Assembly (NCBI GenBank): GCA_016218095.1
Contig: JACREV010000062.1
Coordinates: 1-24,540 of the forward strand
Length of the DNA stretch: 24,540 bases
Source: Deltaproteobacteria bacterium
GTDB taxonomy: Bacteria > Desulfobacterota > GWC2-55-46
Direction of reading: 5' to 3'
In this document: positions 6,436 through 14,651 of the stretch, piece after piece
Position numbering within the stretch: position 1 is the first letter of the stretch
How the letters are laid out: the number at the start of each line of letters is the position of its first letter
Program-made: the position numbers and the translations under genes
Notes under the pieces: model-generated
The model's input: only the letters and a program-made list of their open reading frames with translations
Told to the model about the DNA's origin: nothing
The model's database searches: none

Positions 6436-6765
6436 CTACTTCTGCGCCGGGAGTTCGGCAGGGGGCGCCGTGGCCGGTGCTTCAGCCGGAGCCGTGGCGG
6501 CAGGAACATCGCTCATTATAGACTTCGTCCTCGACTTCCCGGACGTGTAGGTGAGGAAGAGCGAGGTGAGCATGAATATCGCCACGCAGATGTAAGTTAT
6601 CTTCGTGAGTATCGTAGCCGGACCCGCGCTGCCGAAGAGGGTCTGGCTGGAAGCGCCTCCGAAGGTCGAGCCGATAGAGGCCCCCTTGCCGACCTGAAGG
6701 AGCACGGCGATGATGATAATGAAGCTCACTATTACATGGATGACGGTTGTGATGGTCGCTAACAT
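6436..6765 (-). CDS. secG: SecG, protein-export translocase subunit
   Basis: This 109-residue protein has two membrane helices (about 3-22 and 52-72) joined by the conserved loop LLQVGKGASIGSTFGGASSQ, which includes the family's Q-x-GKGAxxG...FGG motif. SecG joins SecYE in the inner membrane and assists SecA-driven protein export. The tail after residue 80 is rich in Ala and Pro, a common low-complexity extension. ATG 6765 is preceded by TTAGGAGAATC, a strong ribosome site. It is separated from tpiA by 509 bp that includes a MITE-like insertion, so it may need its own promoter; a TATTAT at 6814-6809 on the minus strand is a weak candidate. Confidence 0.95.
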   Translation of the reverse strand: MLATITTVIHVIVSFIIIIAVLLQVGKGASIGSTFGGASSQTLFGSAGPATILTKITYICVAIFMLTSLFLTYTSGKSRTKSIMSDVPAATAPAEAPATAPPAELPAQK

Positions 6766-6908
6766 GATTCTCCTAAGTATGTTAAGGAATATCGATCATC
6801 TAAAAACAATAATACGCTCGTATGTGTCCTCTCATCGAAGAGGCCTTCCCCGAGTTAATTAGCAATTTTACCCTTTTGAAGGAGAAATGCAAGAGGAAAT
6901 TGTCTTGA

Positions 6909-7050
6909 GGCTACCTCTAAAAATTAGATATTTTTTCTGAGATCAAGGAAGGGTGGAAATAAAAAGCGGAGCATATATGTGAATATGTGAGCATTTTTAT
7001 TTTCGCCCTGACGCAGAGATCGGGAAAAAGAGCAATTTTTAGAGGTAGCC
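6909..7050. mobile_element. 142-bp MITE-like element with 17-bp perfect TIRs and TTGA duplication
   Basis: GGCTACCTCTAAAAATT at 6909-6925 and its exact reverse complement at 7034-7050 bound a 142-bp element. TTGA occurs directly on both sides (6905-6908 and 7051-7054), as expected for a 4-bp target-site duplication. The interior is AT-rich and has no transposase-like frame, so it is non-autonomous. Perfect ends suggest recent insertion. The parent transposon family is not clear from the ends alone. Confidence 0.72.
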
Positions 7051-7054
7051 TTGA

Positions 7055-7274
7055 AAGTGGGAGGCGGACCTGTGATGAATGCGGCCGGCAGGGAGGTCGC
7101 TGAAAAACATAAGGGTGCCGGTGCCGGCGTGGCTAAAGATTTTTCTTTCGGCAAACCAACCGCCTGGAGATCGCTTCGCCGCAGATGCGCTCGGCGCGCG
7201 ACCAAAGCCAAATCGATGCCTGTAGACTTTTCGGTCCACAGCGGATTGATACCGATCTGCCGGTCCGGCAAGGA
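7055..7274. other. Unassigned spacer between tpiA and the MITE
   Basis: These 220 bp hold no recognisable gene. Minus-strand frames stay open (for example 7039-7239 and 6924-7271) but have no ribosome site, are rich in Arg, Ser, Pro and Ala, and one runs through the MITE. Just after the tpiA stop, TGCCGG-A-CCGGCA forms a tight hairpin without a T-run. The segment may be a decayed or dispersed non-coding repeat. Confidence 0.35.
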
Positions 7275-8033
7275 CTACTTCTGCAGGAAGTTCACGATGC
7301 GGGCGAAGTCCTCGGCCTTGAGGGAAGCGCCTCCGACGAGCGCGCCGTCTATATTGGGTTGGCTCATGAGGTAGTCGATGTTGTCGGCCTTGACCGACCC
7401 GCCGTAGATGATACGGGTGTTTTTAAGGGACTCCCTTTCGTAGAGCTCGAAGAGCAGCTCCCGGAGGGCGTTATGCACCTCCTCGGCCTCCTGGGGGGTG
7501 GCGACCTTGCCGGTCCCTATGGCCCAGACAGGCTCATAAGCGATAGTTATGTCGCGCAGCGCCCCGCCGCCGAGCCCGTAGAGCGCCTTTTTGACCTGGA
7601 GCTTTACCTTCGAGATGGTCTTGCCCTTCTCCCTCTCCTCAAGCGTCTCTCCGACGCAGACGATGGGTCTAAGCCCTTCACGGAGGGCCGCGATGACCTT
7701 TTTGTTGACCATCTCGTCGGTTTCCTTGAAGAACTCCCTCCTTTCGGAGTGGCCGATTATCACATGGTGGCACCCGGCGGATTTGAGCATTTCGCCTGAA
7801 ATTTCACCGGTATACGCGCCGCTCTTCTCCCAGAAGAGGTTCTGTGCGCATAGTCTCATGGGGCTGTCGGCTATAAGGGGGCTCAGATGGTAGATGTGCG
7901 TGAACGGCGGGGCTATGAGGATCTCGGCGTTGTCCGCGCCCCTAAGAAGCTCCCGGAGTTTGAGCACCAGCTCCACGCCCTCGTGGATAGTGGTGTTCAT
8001 CTTCCAGTTTCCGGCTATAAGAGGTCTCAGCAT
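7275..8033 (-). CDS. tpiA: Triosephosphate isomerase
   Basis: The 252-residue product is full length for the family. It interconverts dihydroxyacetone phosphate and glyceraldehyde 3-phosphate in the cytoplasm. The N-terminal GNWKMN contains Lys11. The electrophile is His95 in IGHSERR, the catalytic base is Glu167 in YEPVWAIGTG, and the flexible phosphate loop 6 follows at about 170-177. The phosphate-gripping IYGGSV and ALVGGASL motifs are near the C-terminus. It lies 62 bases after pgk on the same strand, completing gap-pgk-tpiA. No clear Shine-Dalgarno precedes ATG 8033. A small AGGT-A6-ACCT palindrome lies in the gap between pgk and tpiA. Confidence 0.98.
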   Translation of the reverse strand: MLRPLIAGNWKMNTTIHEGVELVLKLRELLRGADNAEILIAPPFTHIYHLSPLIADSPMRLCAQNLFWEKSGAYTGEISGEMLKSAGCHHVIIGHSERREFFKETDEMVNKKVIAALREGLRPIVCVGETLEEREKGKTISKVKLQVKKALYGLGGGALRDITIAYEPVWAIGTGKVATPQEAEEVHNALRELLFELYERESLKNTRIIYGGSVKADNIDYLMSQPNIDGALVGGASLKAEDFARIVNFLQK

Positions 8034-8095
8034 TCGCGTAAGTTGGTGGAGAGCAAGGTTTTTTTACCTCTTGCCTGCCTGGAGCCTTGGTTCGA

Positions 8096-9310
8096 TCAAT
8101 TTGCCGCCGCGGCCTGCGCCTTCTGCCGAAGGGCGGTAATCCCCGGGAGCTCTACACCCTTGAGTATCTCGAGGAACGCGCCGCCGCCGGTCGAGATATA
8201 GCTCATCTTTGCGAACTCTCCGGCGCGGTGGACTGCGACGTCCGTGTCCCCCCCGCCGACTATGGTCATGGCGTAGGTGTTGGCGACACTCGTCACCATG
8301 GCGAAGGTCCCGCGGCTGAACGCGTCTATCTCGAATACGCCCATCGGGCCGTTCCAGATGATCGTCTTCGCGTTCTGTATCGCCTCGGTAAAGAGCGTGA
8401 CGGTCGCCGGACCTATGTCCAAGGCCATCCAGTCCTTGGGTATCTCCTGGTAGGTGACGACCTTTGACTCGGCTGAGGCGCTGAACTTATCCGCCACGAC
8501 GAAGTCGACAGGCATGTAGAGCTTTATGTGTCTTTCCCTCGCCTTTTCAATGACTTGCTTCGCGGTCTCGAGGGCGTCGGTCTCGCAGAAGGAGTTGCCT
8601 ACCTCGTAGCCGAGGGCCTTGAAGAAGGTAAGGGCCATGCCGCCGCCGATGATGAGCTTATCGACCTTTTCACATAAGCTCAAGAGCACGCCTACCTTGT
8701 CCGATACCTTTTTGCCGCCGATTATGGCGACAAGCGGCCTCGTAGGTTTTTCCATGGCCATCGAAAAATAGGTGAGCTCCTTTTTCATAAGGAACCCGGC
8801 CCCTACCTCTTTCACGTACCTGGTTATGGCGACGTTAGATGAGTGGGCCCTGTGCGCCATGGCAAAGGCGTCGTTTATGTAGACGTCGGCCAACTCCCCG
8901 AGTTTCCTGCCGAAGTCCTCGTTGTTCTTCTCCTCCTCGGGGTGGAACCTCAGGTTCTCAAGGAGGACGACGTCCCCCGGCTTCATGGCGTCGACGACCT
9001 TCTTCGTATCTTCCCCGATGCAGTCGGGCGCGAGCGTCACCTCCTTTTCAAGGAGCCTCCCGAGCCTCTTGGCAACAGGCGAGAGGCTCATTTCAGGGAC
9101 CCTCTTGCCCTTGGGACGCCCCAGGTGCGAGGCGAGTATGACCTTGGCGTTCTCATCGAGCGCGTAGTTTATGGTGGGGAGCACGCCCCTTATGCGGGTG
9201 TCGTCGGTGATGTTGCCGTTCTCATCGAGCGGCACGTTGAAGTCCACCCTGATGAAGACGCGCTTGCCGCGAAGACCTATCTCGTCCATATACTTAAGAC
9301 CTTGGTTCAA
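8096..9310 (-). CDS. pgk: Phosphoglycerate kinase
   Basis: This 404-residue protein is of normal length. It transfers phosphate from 1,3-bisphosphoglycerate to ADP. Visible motifs are RVDFNVPLDENG near residues 21-32, SHLGRPKG near 62, LLENLRFHPEEE, GGGDTDVAVHRAG at 352-364 and STGGGAFLE at 373-381. I chose the TTG start at 9310 because a strong AGGAGG lies 8 bases upstream, while the in-frame ATG at 9289 has no ribosome site. It starts 21 bases after the gap stop, and the two are almost certainly co-transcribed. No frameshift or missing motif is visible. Confidence 0.98.
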   Translation of the reverse strand: MNQGLKYMDEIGLRGKRVFIRVDFNVPLDENGNITDDTRIRGVLPTINYALDENAKVILASHLGRPKGKRVPEMSLSPVAKRLGRLLEKEVTLAPDCIGEDTKKVVDAMKPGDVVLLENLRFHPEEEKNNEDFGRKLGELADVYINDAFAMAHRAHSSNVAITRYVKEVGAGFLMKKELTYFSMAMEKPTRPLVAIIGGKKVSDKVGVLLSLCEKVDKLIIGGGMALTFFKALGYEVGNSFCETDALETAKQVIEKARERHIKLYMPVDFVVADKFSASAESKVVTYQEIPKDWMALDIGPATVTLFTEAIQNAKTIIWNGPMGVFEIDAFSRGTFAMVTSVANTYAMTIVGGGDTDVAVHRAGEFAKMSYISTGGGAFLEILKGVELPGITALRQKAQAAAAN

Positions 9311-9331
9311 GTCCCTAACCTCCTGTTTTTG

Positions 9332-10336
9332 TTACAGACCCTTTGCGGACATCATGAGGACGAGGTCGCGCATCCTGCAGGAGAAACCCCATTCGTTGTC
9401 ATACCAGGCCAGCACCTTTACGAGGTTGTCGCCGATGACCTTCGTCGAGTGCGCGTCTACGATCGAAGAGTGCTGGTTTCCTTTGAAATCCACCGAGACG
9501 AGCTCGAGGTCGCAGTACTCGAGGACCCCTTTGAGCTTGCCTTCGGCCGCCGTCTTCAAGGCGGCGTTTACCTCCTCGGCTGTCGTCTTCTTCGAGACCT
9601 CTGCTACGAGGTCGACGACCGATACCGTCGGGACCGGCACGCGGACGGCCATGCCGTCGAGCTTGCCCTTGAGCTCTGGAAGGACGAGGGAGACGGCCTT
9701 TGCCGCGCCCGTCGAGGTCGGTATCATGGAGAGGGCCGCGGCGCGCGCGCGCCTTAGGTCCTTGTGCGGGAGATCGAGTATCTTCTGGTCGTTCGTGTAG
9801 GCGTGGATCGTGGTCATGAGCCCCTTGACTATGCCGAAGGAGTCGTTTACGACCTTGGCCACAGGCGCAAGGCAGTTCGTGGTGCAGGAAGCGTTTGAGA
9901 TTATCGAATGTTTTTTGGGGTCATAGGTCTCGTGGTTGACTCCCATGCAGACGGTTATGTCCTCGTTCTTGGCCGGGGCCGAGATGATGACCTTTTTCGC
10001 GCCGGCGGTCAGATGGAGCTCGGCCTTCTCCCTGTTGGTAAAAAGACCGGTGCATTCGAGGGCTATGTCGATCTTCAGGTCCTTCCAGGGGAGCTTTGCC
10101 GGGTCTTTTTCGGCGGTTATCTTTATTTCTTTGCCGTTTACGACTATTCCGCCCTCTTTCGCGCTCACATCAGCGTCGAGTATCCCGAAGACCGAGTCGT
10201 ATTTGAGGAGGTGGGCAAGGGTCTTGGCGTCGGTGACGTCGTTTATGGCAACGAAGTCTATATCCTTGTTCTTGAGAGAGGCCCTCAGGATGTTCCTCCC
10301 TATGCGGCCGAACCCGTTTATCGCTACCCTTACCAT
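9332..10336 (-). CDS. gap: Type I glyceraldehyde-3-phosphate dehydrogenase
   Basis: The 334-residue product has the Rossmann start VAINGFGRIGRN, Asp33 in INDVTD (which favours NAD over NADP), catalytic Cys151 in SNASCTTNCLAP and catalytic His178 in TTIHAYTND. The C-terminal WYDNEWGFSCRM is characteristic of the family. It oxidises glyceraldehyde 3-phosphate to 1,3-bisphosphoglycerate, the substrate of the next gene product. ATG 10336 is preceded by ACGGAGGATAG. It lies 74 bases after aroD on the same strand and 21 bases before pgk, forming an operon. Confidence 0.98.
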   Translation of the reverse strand: MVRVAINGFGRIGRNILRASLKNKDIDFVAINDVTDAKTLAHLLKYDSVFGILDADVSAKEGGIVVNGKEIKITAEKDPAKLPWKDLKIDIALECTGLFTNREKAELHLTAGAKKVIISAPAKNEDITVCMGVNHETYDPKKHSIISNASCTTNCLAPVAKVVNDSFGIVKGLMTTIHAYTNDQKILDLPHKDLRRARAAALSMIPTSTGAAKAVSLVLPELKGKLDGMAVRVPVPTVSVVDLVAEVSKKTTAEEVNAALKTAAEGKLKGVLEYCDLELVSVDFKGNQHSSIVDAHSTKVIGDNLVKVLAWYDNEWGFSCRMRDLVLMMSAKGL

Positions 10337-10410
10337 CTCGTGTCTATCCTCCGTTATCTGTTATTTTTCAAGACGATACGGCTGAATAAGTATCGTCCAT
10401 ATCTCAATTG

Positions 10411-11112
10411 TCAGGCCGCCCCGTACTTCTTGAACTCTTCCTTTATTTCCTTGAGGGTCAACTGTCCGGGAGCGGTCGAGCCGGTAATCGAACCGTAGGT
10501 TATAAGCGAGCCGAGCATGGGGAAAAAGACCCGGGACGCGGCGCCTATCGAGCCCATCGCTATGATTATAAGGTCGTCTGCGCCGAGCAATACCCCGGCA
10601 AGCCTTTTGAGGTCCTTGGGTGAGCGTGCATGCGCCGCCACCTTTACGATATCCGCGCCTTTTTTCCTTGATTTTTCAATAATATTCCAAAGAGCGCCGT
10701 CTCCGGGGGTGGTCTTGAAATCATGGTGGGAGATGATAACAGTCTTCCCGTTTCTCTTTGCAAAGTTTACCACATTTTCCATTATCCCGCTTGAGCTGAG
10801 CTCTATGTCTATCATATCTGAATAGGGGATAAGCGCGTCGAATAGGGCGGCCCTCGTCCTGTCGCTTAAGGGGCGGACGCCGCCCTCTTTTCTTGACCTG
10901 ACTGTAAGGATTATCGGAAGACCGGAGATTTTCTTGAGTTTTTTGAGGTTTTCCGCGAGAGTTGCGGGGTCGAGGTCAGCAAACGAGTCAACCCGCACCT
11001 CAAGGAGGTCCGCCCCTTGCGCTACGGCCTTTTTTACCGCGCCGATCTTTATCTCTTCAACAATTACCCCGGCGGCCTTCGGGCCGGTTGCCGGAATTGC
11101 GCCCTTCCTCAA
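10411..11112 (-). CDS. aroD: Type I 3-dehydroquinate dehydratase
   Basis: The product is 233 residues. It makes 3-dehydroshikimate in the shikimate pathway through a Schiff base. Catalytic His130 is in ISHHDF, Schiff-base Lys157 is in IVKVAA, and Arg194 in MGSIGAASR is the expected substrate-binding arginine. LLEVRVDSF near 36-44 matches the conserved E-x-R-x-D strand. The N-terminus is unusual: the normal first strand (of the KICVPI type) is not recognisable. The only start in frame is TTG 11112, behind a weak GGGGG, because an in-frame TAA lies just upstream. The gene heads the minus-strand block before gap, an unusual partner for glycolytic genes. Function is secure; the start is less so. 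Confidence 0.9.
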   Translation of the reverse strand: MRKGAIPATGPKAAGVIVEEIKIGAVKKAVAQGADLLEVRVDSFADLDPATLAENLKKLKKISGLPIILTVRSRKEGGVRPLSDRTRAALFDALIPYSDMIDIELSSSGIMENVVNFAKRNGKTVIISHHDFKTTPGDGALWNIIEKSRKKGADIVKVAAHARSPKDLKRLAGVLLGADDLIIIAMGSIGAASRVFFPMLGSLITYGSITGSTAPGQLTLKEIKEEFKKYGAA

Positions 11113-11497
11113 TCGGCCCCCAAGAGAATATTAGGATTCCACAAAAAAATCGTAAATGCCGGAGATGAGGTTAACCAATTGAAAATGAAAATAAAAAACA
11201 GCAACCGGCGCGAAGGGCCCTTTTTTTAGGCCAATATACCAATACTTAAAAGGCCGGAAAAAGTCAAGAAAAATCAGGCCACGCTTTATCATAGACTTGA
11301 AACGATTCAGGGGATAATGATTTTCCCGGACGGGTTTTTAAATTTTAATGTAACGCATCTCTTTTTTTTAATCTAAACAAAAGATAATGAATGTTGAAAA
11401 ACCCCGCGGGACAGGAGTCTCCGGGCTATGGGTTACCCCCCCCGCCAGAGTACCAAAAAAACGCGATAATAAAGCGCTAAAGAAAAGACGCGTAGGG
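11113..11497. other. AT-rich intergenic region with GC-rich structured patch
   Basis: This spacer separates aroD (minus) and the coiled-coil gene (plus). It holds a candidate aroD promoter at 11239-11267 and several GGCC palindromes around 11216-11256. A GC-rich patch at about 11400-11452 contains the palindrome CCCGCGGG, GGAG/CTCC pairing and a run of eight C. I see no open frame with a ribosome site. The patch has no convincing match to a riboswitch I know. Confidence 0.4.
11239..11267 (-). promoter_or_regulatory. Candidate promoter of the aroD-gap-pgk-tpiA operon
   Basis: On the minus strand TTGACT (11267-11262) is followed, after 17 bases, by TATTGG (11244-11239). The -35 is good and the -10 weak. 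The leader to the aroD TTG would be about 120 bases. Confidence 0.35.
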
Positions 11498-11528
11498 CTT
11501 GAATTTCAAGGGGTACTCGGGTTATAAT
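11498..11528 (+). promoter_or_regulatory. Promoter of the coiled-coil LysM gene, with palindrome over the -35
   Basis: TTGAAT (11499-11504), 18 bases, TATAAT (11523-11528) form a good sigma-70 promoter. The -35 is embedded in the palindrome CTTGAATTTCAAG (11498-11510), which could be an operator. The start point would be near 11535, giving a short leader with GGAG at 11545-11548 before ATG 11554. Confidence 0.55.
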
Positions 11529-11553
11529 TTTTGTACTTTCTTACGGAGTCTTT

Positions 11554-14412
11554 ATGGGTGGAATCGGCGCAATAGTAGGTTTGTTCCTTATGTTCTCTCT
11601 CGCGGTCTCCTGGGTCGCGGGAGACAAGGAGAAGGCCCGTCTCGAGGACAAGGTCAAGGAGACGAAGTCCGCGGAGATGGCGCTTGAGAAAGACCTCAAC
11701 ATGGCGAAGAACGAGCATACGAGGACGCTGGAATCTCTCAAGGAGTCCGAGAAGAGGCTGAAGGATGAGATAGCCGAGAAGAAAAAGTTAGAGAGGGCGC
11801 TCGCCTTCGAGGAGAGGCAGAGGAGGCTTGCCGAGAAGGAAGGCGTCGACTTCGATGCAGAGAAGGAGAGGGAGAGGATAAAGGCCGAGATAGAGGCCAA
11901 GGCCCAGCAGGAGATAACGGAGCTCGAGGCGAAGCTCCTCGCCGTAGAGGAGGCCAAGAAGCGGTTCGAGACCGAGATGCGCCTTAAGATAGAGGAGGAG
12001 GCGAGGAAGCGCGCCGAGGAGGCATGGACTCAGGCCGAGCTCGCGAGGGCCCAGGCACAGGAGGCGGCTCTTAAGAGCACCTCGCTGGAAGGCAAGCTTA
12101 AGGAGATGGAAAAGGCCAGGGTAGCGATGGAGAAGTCGCTTAAGGCCCAGGAGACTGCGCGGAAAGACGCAGAGACGAGGCTCGCCAAGGAAAAAGACGC
12201 GAGGAATACGCTCGAGGCCCGGCTTAAGGACGTTGAAAAAACAGTTTCTATCGCCAAGTCTCTCGGCGGCGCGGCAAAGGACGCGGTCGTAGCCGCCGCG
12301 GCCGTTTCGCAGGGGACGGAGGGCGCCATGGTCGAGAAGGCCGCCGAGGCCTCGGCGCTCCTTGTGGCTGAGCTTGAAAGGTCGAAGTCCGACGCTGAGA
12401 AGAAGGTAAAGGAGAGCCAGGAGTCTATCGCGGCCCTTCAGAAGGATATAGCAAAGATAAACGAAGAGAAGACCGTTATCAAGGCCGAGGCCGAGGCAAA
12501 CGCTAAAAACCTCGCGCTCATAAGGCAGGAGCTCAATGCCGCGAAACTGGAAGAGGACTCCTTAAGGAAGGCGCTCGAGGCGAGGCCCGTAGTGCTCTCA
12601 CCCGAGACGGTCGCGGAAGGTGAGGCCTCCCGCGAGGAGCTCTCGAAGAAAGTCGCTTCGCTGGAGGCGAGGCTCTCCGAGGCCGAGGAGGCGAAGAGGA
12701 AGTCCGAGGAGGCGTCCCGGCTCGAGTTCGAGACGCTCCGGGTCCGCTCCGAGGAGATGCTCGCCAGGAACAGGGAGCTTGAGAGCCAGCTTGGAGACCT
12801 GAAGCAGACGCTCGCAAAGTCCGAGGTCGCGGGCGACATGGCGAGAGACTTGATCGCCAAGAACGCCGAGCTTGAGACAAGGCTTAAAGAAGCGGGGCTC
12901 GTCTCACTCCAGGGCAAGGCCGCCACATTCGTAGCCCAGAAGCTCATCGAAAAGAACTCCGAGCTCGAGATGAAGCTCAAGGACGCGCAGCTCGCGCTTG
13001 CGCAGTCTGAGGCCGCCAGAGGCGACGCACAGTCGGCTATCAAGGAGAACCGGGAGCTCGCATCCAAGCTCAAGGACGCCGAAATAACGCTCGCAAAGAG
13101 CCAGACGTCGTCCGACCTGCTTGAGAACCTGAACGCGAGGAACGCCGAGCTCGAGACGAGGATAAAGCAGGCCGGCGAGGCTATAGCCCAGGCAGATGCC
13201 GCGAGGTACATGGCAGAGGAACTCCGCTCCAAGAACAAGGAACTCGAGGAGCGCCTCAGCAAGAGCCCGGGTATCGACTATAAAGAAATAGAGAATTTGA
13301 GGGCTTCGAGGAAGGAAATGGAGGAAAAGCTCCTCCAGGGATCCGAGCTCAAAAAGACCCTTGAGGTGAGCCTTAAGGACGCAGAGGCCGCAAAGGCCGC
13401 AGGGGAGCTCGCGATAAAGGAGATAGCAACGGCCAGGGAGCAGACGGAGTTGAAGCTCCTTCGGGAGGCTGACGCAAGAAGGGCCCTTGAGGCGAAGCTC
13501 GCCGAGTTCGAGGCCGCAAAGGCCGCAAACGAGCTCGCCATAAGGGACGTTGAGGCGACGAAAAAGAGGCTCGAAGTCCAGGTCGCGCAGGAGATAAATG
13601 CGCGGACCGCCCTTGAATCGAAGCTCAAGGAGACGGATTACCGGAAGAAGGTCGCCGAGAACGCCATAGACATGGCCGAGACCTCGAAGAAGAACGCCGA
13701 GGCCCAGATGCTTCTGGAGCTTGAATCGAGGAAGGCGGCGGAGGCGAAGCTCGAAAGCGAGCTCGGCGCGAGGAAGGGCGTTGAGGCGAGGCTCGTCCAG
13801 GAGGTCGAGTCCAGGAGGATAATCGAGGCGAAGCTCCGGGAGACCGAGGAGGCGAAGGCCGCCGAGATGGAGGCGATAAAGAGCCTGGAGAAGGCCTTGA
13901 AGGACGCCGAGGAGAGGCTCGAGAAAGAGGACCAGGCCAGGAAAGACCTCGAGCTCCAGATACAGAGGATAAGCAGGGAGGCCGAGGCGTGGAAGGCCGA
14001 GGGCGCGGTGGCCACGGACGTCATCGCCCTCCAGAAGGAGTTCGCGAACCTCAAGGCGAAGATAGTCGAGAAGCTCAAATCCGGAGAGGTCAGGCCCGAG
14101 GACGTGGCCAAGTTCATGGAGATAGACGACGTCCTCGGCTTCTACATAGTAAAGAAGGGCGACACGCTCTGGAAGATTGCGAAGAACAAGGACGTCTTCG
14201 GGAACCCCTTCATGTGGCCGCTCCTGTACAGGTACAACGTTTCGAAGCTCAAGGGACCCGATATCATAAGGATCGACCAGGTGCTCATCATCTACAAGTC
14301 AATCTCCAAGACCGAGGCTAAGGACGCCGTCAAGAAGGCGAAGCTCAGAGGCGACTGGCGCAGATGGACCGACGCCCAGAAGCGGAGCTGGGTAGAGGAG
14401 TGGACGAGGTAG
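11554..14412 (+). CDS. Membrane-anchored long coiled-coil protein with C-terminal LysM domain
   Basis: The product has 952 residues. Residues 2-22 form a hydrophobic helix, either a signal anchor or uncleaved signal. Residues about 25-860 are almost entirely charged, Ala-rich and Glu/Lys-rich coiled coil. Residues about 863-914 are a LysM-type domain (YIVKKGDTLWKIAKN ... RIDQVLIIY) of the longer variant with a PFMWPLLYRYN insert, followed by a basic and Trp-rich tail. LysM binds peptidoglycan, so the protein may span the periplasm from inner membrane to cell wall. Two kinds of exact-length repeats are visible: five 31-residue units at 404-558 and three 42-residue units at 603-728. The gene has its own promoter and a strong terminator. 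I do not recognise a named family; proposed cell-wall tethering or spacing is inference. Confidence 0.85.
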   Translation: MGGIGAIVGLFLMFSLAVSWVAGDKEKARLEDKVKETKSAEMALEKDLNMAKNEHTRTLESLKESEKRLKDEIAEKKKLERALAFEERQRRLAEKEGVDFDAEKERERIKAEIEAKAQQEITELEAKLLAVEEAKKRFETEMRLKIEEEARKRAEEAWTQAELARAQAQEAALKSTSLEGKLKEMEKARVAMEKSLKAQETARKDAETRLAKEKDARNTLEARLKDVEKTVSIAKSLGGAAKDAVVAAAAVSQGTEGAMVEKAAEASALLVAELERSKSDAEKKVKESQESIAALQKDIAKINEEKTVIKAEAEANAKNLALIRQELNAAKLEEDSLRKALEARPVVLSPETVAEGEASREELSKKVASLEARLSEAEEAKRKSEEASRLEFETLRVRSEEMLARNRELESQLGDLKQTLAKSEVAGDMARDLIAKNAELETRLKEAGLVSLQGKAATFVAQKLIEKNSELEMKLKDAQLALAQSEAARGDAQSAIKENRELASKLKDAEITLAKSQTSSDLLENLNARNAELETRIKQAGEAIAQADAARYMAEELRSKNKELEERLSKSPGIDYKEIENLRASRKEMEEKLLQGSELKKTLEVSLKDAEAAKAAGELAIKEIATAREQTELKLLREADARRALEAKLAEFEAAKAANELAIRDVEATKKRLEVQVAQEINARTALESKLKETDYRKKVAENAIDMAETSKKNAEAQMLLELESRKAAEAKLESELGARKGVEARLVQEVESRRIIEAKLRETEEAKAAEMEAIKSLEKALKDAEERLEKEDQARKDLELQIQRISREAEAWKAEGAVATDVIALQKEFANLKAKIVEKLKSGEVRPEDVAKFMEIDDVLGFYIVKKGDTLWKIAKNKDVFGNPFMWPLLYRYNVSKLKGPDIIRIDQVLIIYKSISKTEAKDAVKKAKLRGDWRRWTDAQKRSWVEEWTR
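12763..13227 (+). repeat. Five 31-residue repeats in the coiled coil
   Basis: The coding segment encodes five consecutive units of exactly 31 residues (404-434, 435-465, 466-496, 497-527, 528-558), each opening with x-x-N-x-EL-x-x-(L/I), for example AKNAELETRL and EKNSELEMKL. A sixth unit begins at 559 (SKNKELEERL) and breaks off. Thirty-one is four heptads plus three, so each unit would insert a stammer into the coiled coil. Confidence 0.8.
13360..13737 (+). repeat. Three 42-residue repeats in the coiled coil
   Basis: Residues 603-644, 645-686 and 687-728 align without gaps. They open with LEVSLKDAEAAKAAGELAI, LEAKLAEFEAAKAANELAI and LESKLKETDYRKKVAENAI. Forty-two is six heptads, so the coiled coil would be unbroken here, unlike the 31-residue block. 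Shorter, more diverged copies follow to about residue 790. Confidence 0.75.
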
Positions 14413-14493
14413 AGGGGCGGGGATAGGGCGGTATGGAAGGGTTAAGGTTTAAGCGGTAGGACAAGCCGTTAAGCAGACATCGACAAAGCGAAA

Positions 14494-14525
14494 GGGAGGG
14501 GCAAAAAGCCCCTCCCTTTTTTTTT
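14494..14525 (+). terminator. Strong rho-independent terminator
   Basis: GGGAGGGGC (14494-14502), loop AAAAA, GCCCCTCCC (14508-14516) and then a run of nine T. It ends the coiled-coil gene and separates it from the downstream operon. Confidence 0.92.
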
Positions 14526-14584
14526 ATTTTAATCTCCTGGGCGCCGGTTTTAAAAGCACCCTTTACCCCCGGAATCAATAAGTA

Positions 14585-14613
14585 TTGAGAAATAATATAA
14601 AATTACCTATAAT
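14585..14613 (+). promoter_or_regulatory. Sigma-70 promoter of the polysaccharide-type operon
   Basis: TTGAGA (14585-14590), 17 bases, and a perfect TATAAT (14608-14613). The predicted start near 14620 gives a short leader to the first gene at 14652. It is the only clear promoter for the four genes that follow. Confidence 0.65.
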
Positions 14614-14651
14614 CCCCGTAAAGTACTTACCTTTCAGACGGGGACCCCAGG

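Noticed and set aside
6924..7271. Open minus-strand frames of 66-115 residues between tpiA and secG
   Set aside because: They lack ribosome sites and recognisable motifs, and the longest runs through the MITE.
11397..11455. Possible riboswitch (GC-rich patch CCCGCGGG ... CTCCGGGCTATGGGTTACC)
   Set aside because: I compared it by eye, on both strands, with c-di-GMP-I, c-di-AMP (ydaO) and fluoride consensus elements. Short stretches look alike but the ordered conserved blocks are missing. A covariance-model scan would settle it.
12438..13262. Long minus-strand Ser/Ala-rich frames within the coiled-coil gene
   Set aside because: They are reverse readings of Glu/Lys/Ala-rich repeats with no initiation signals.
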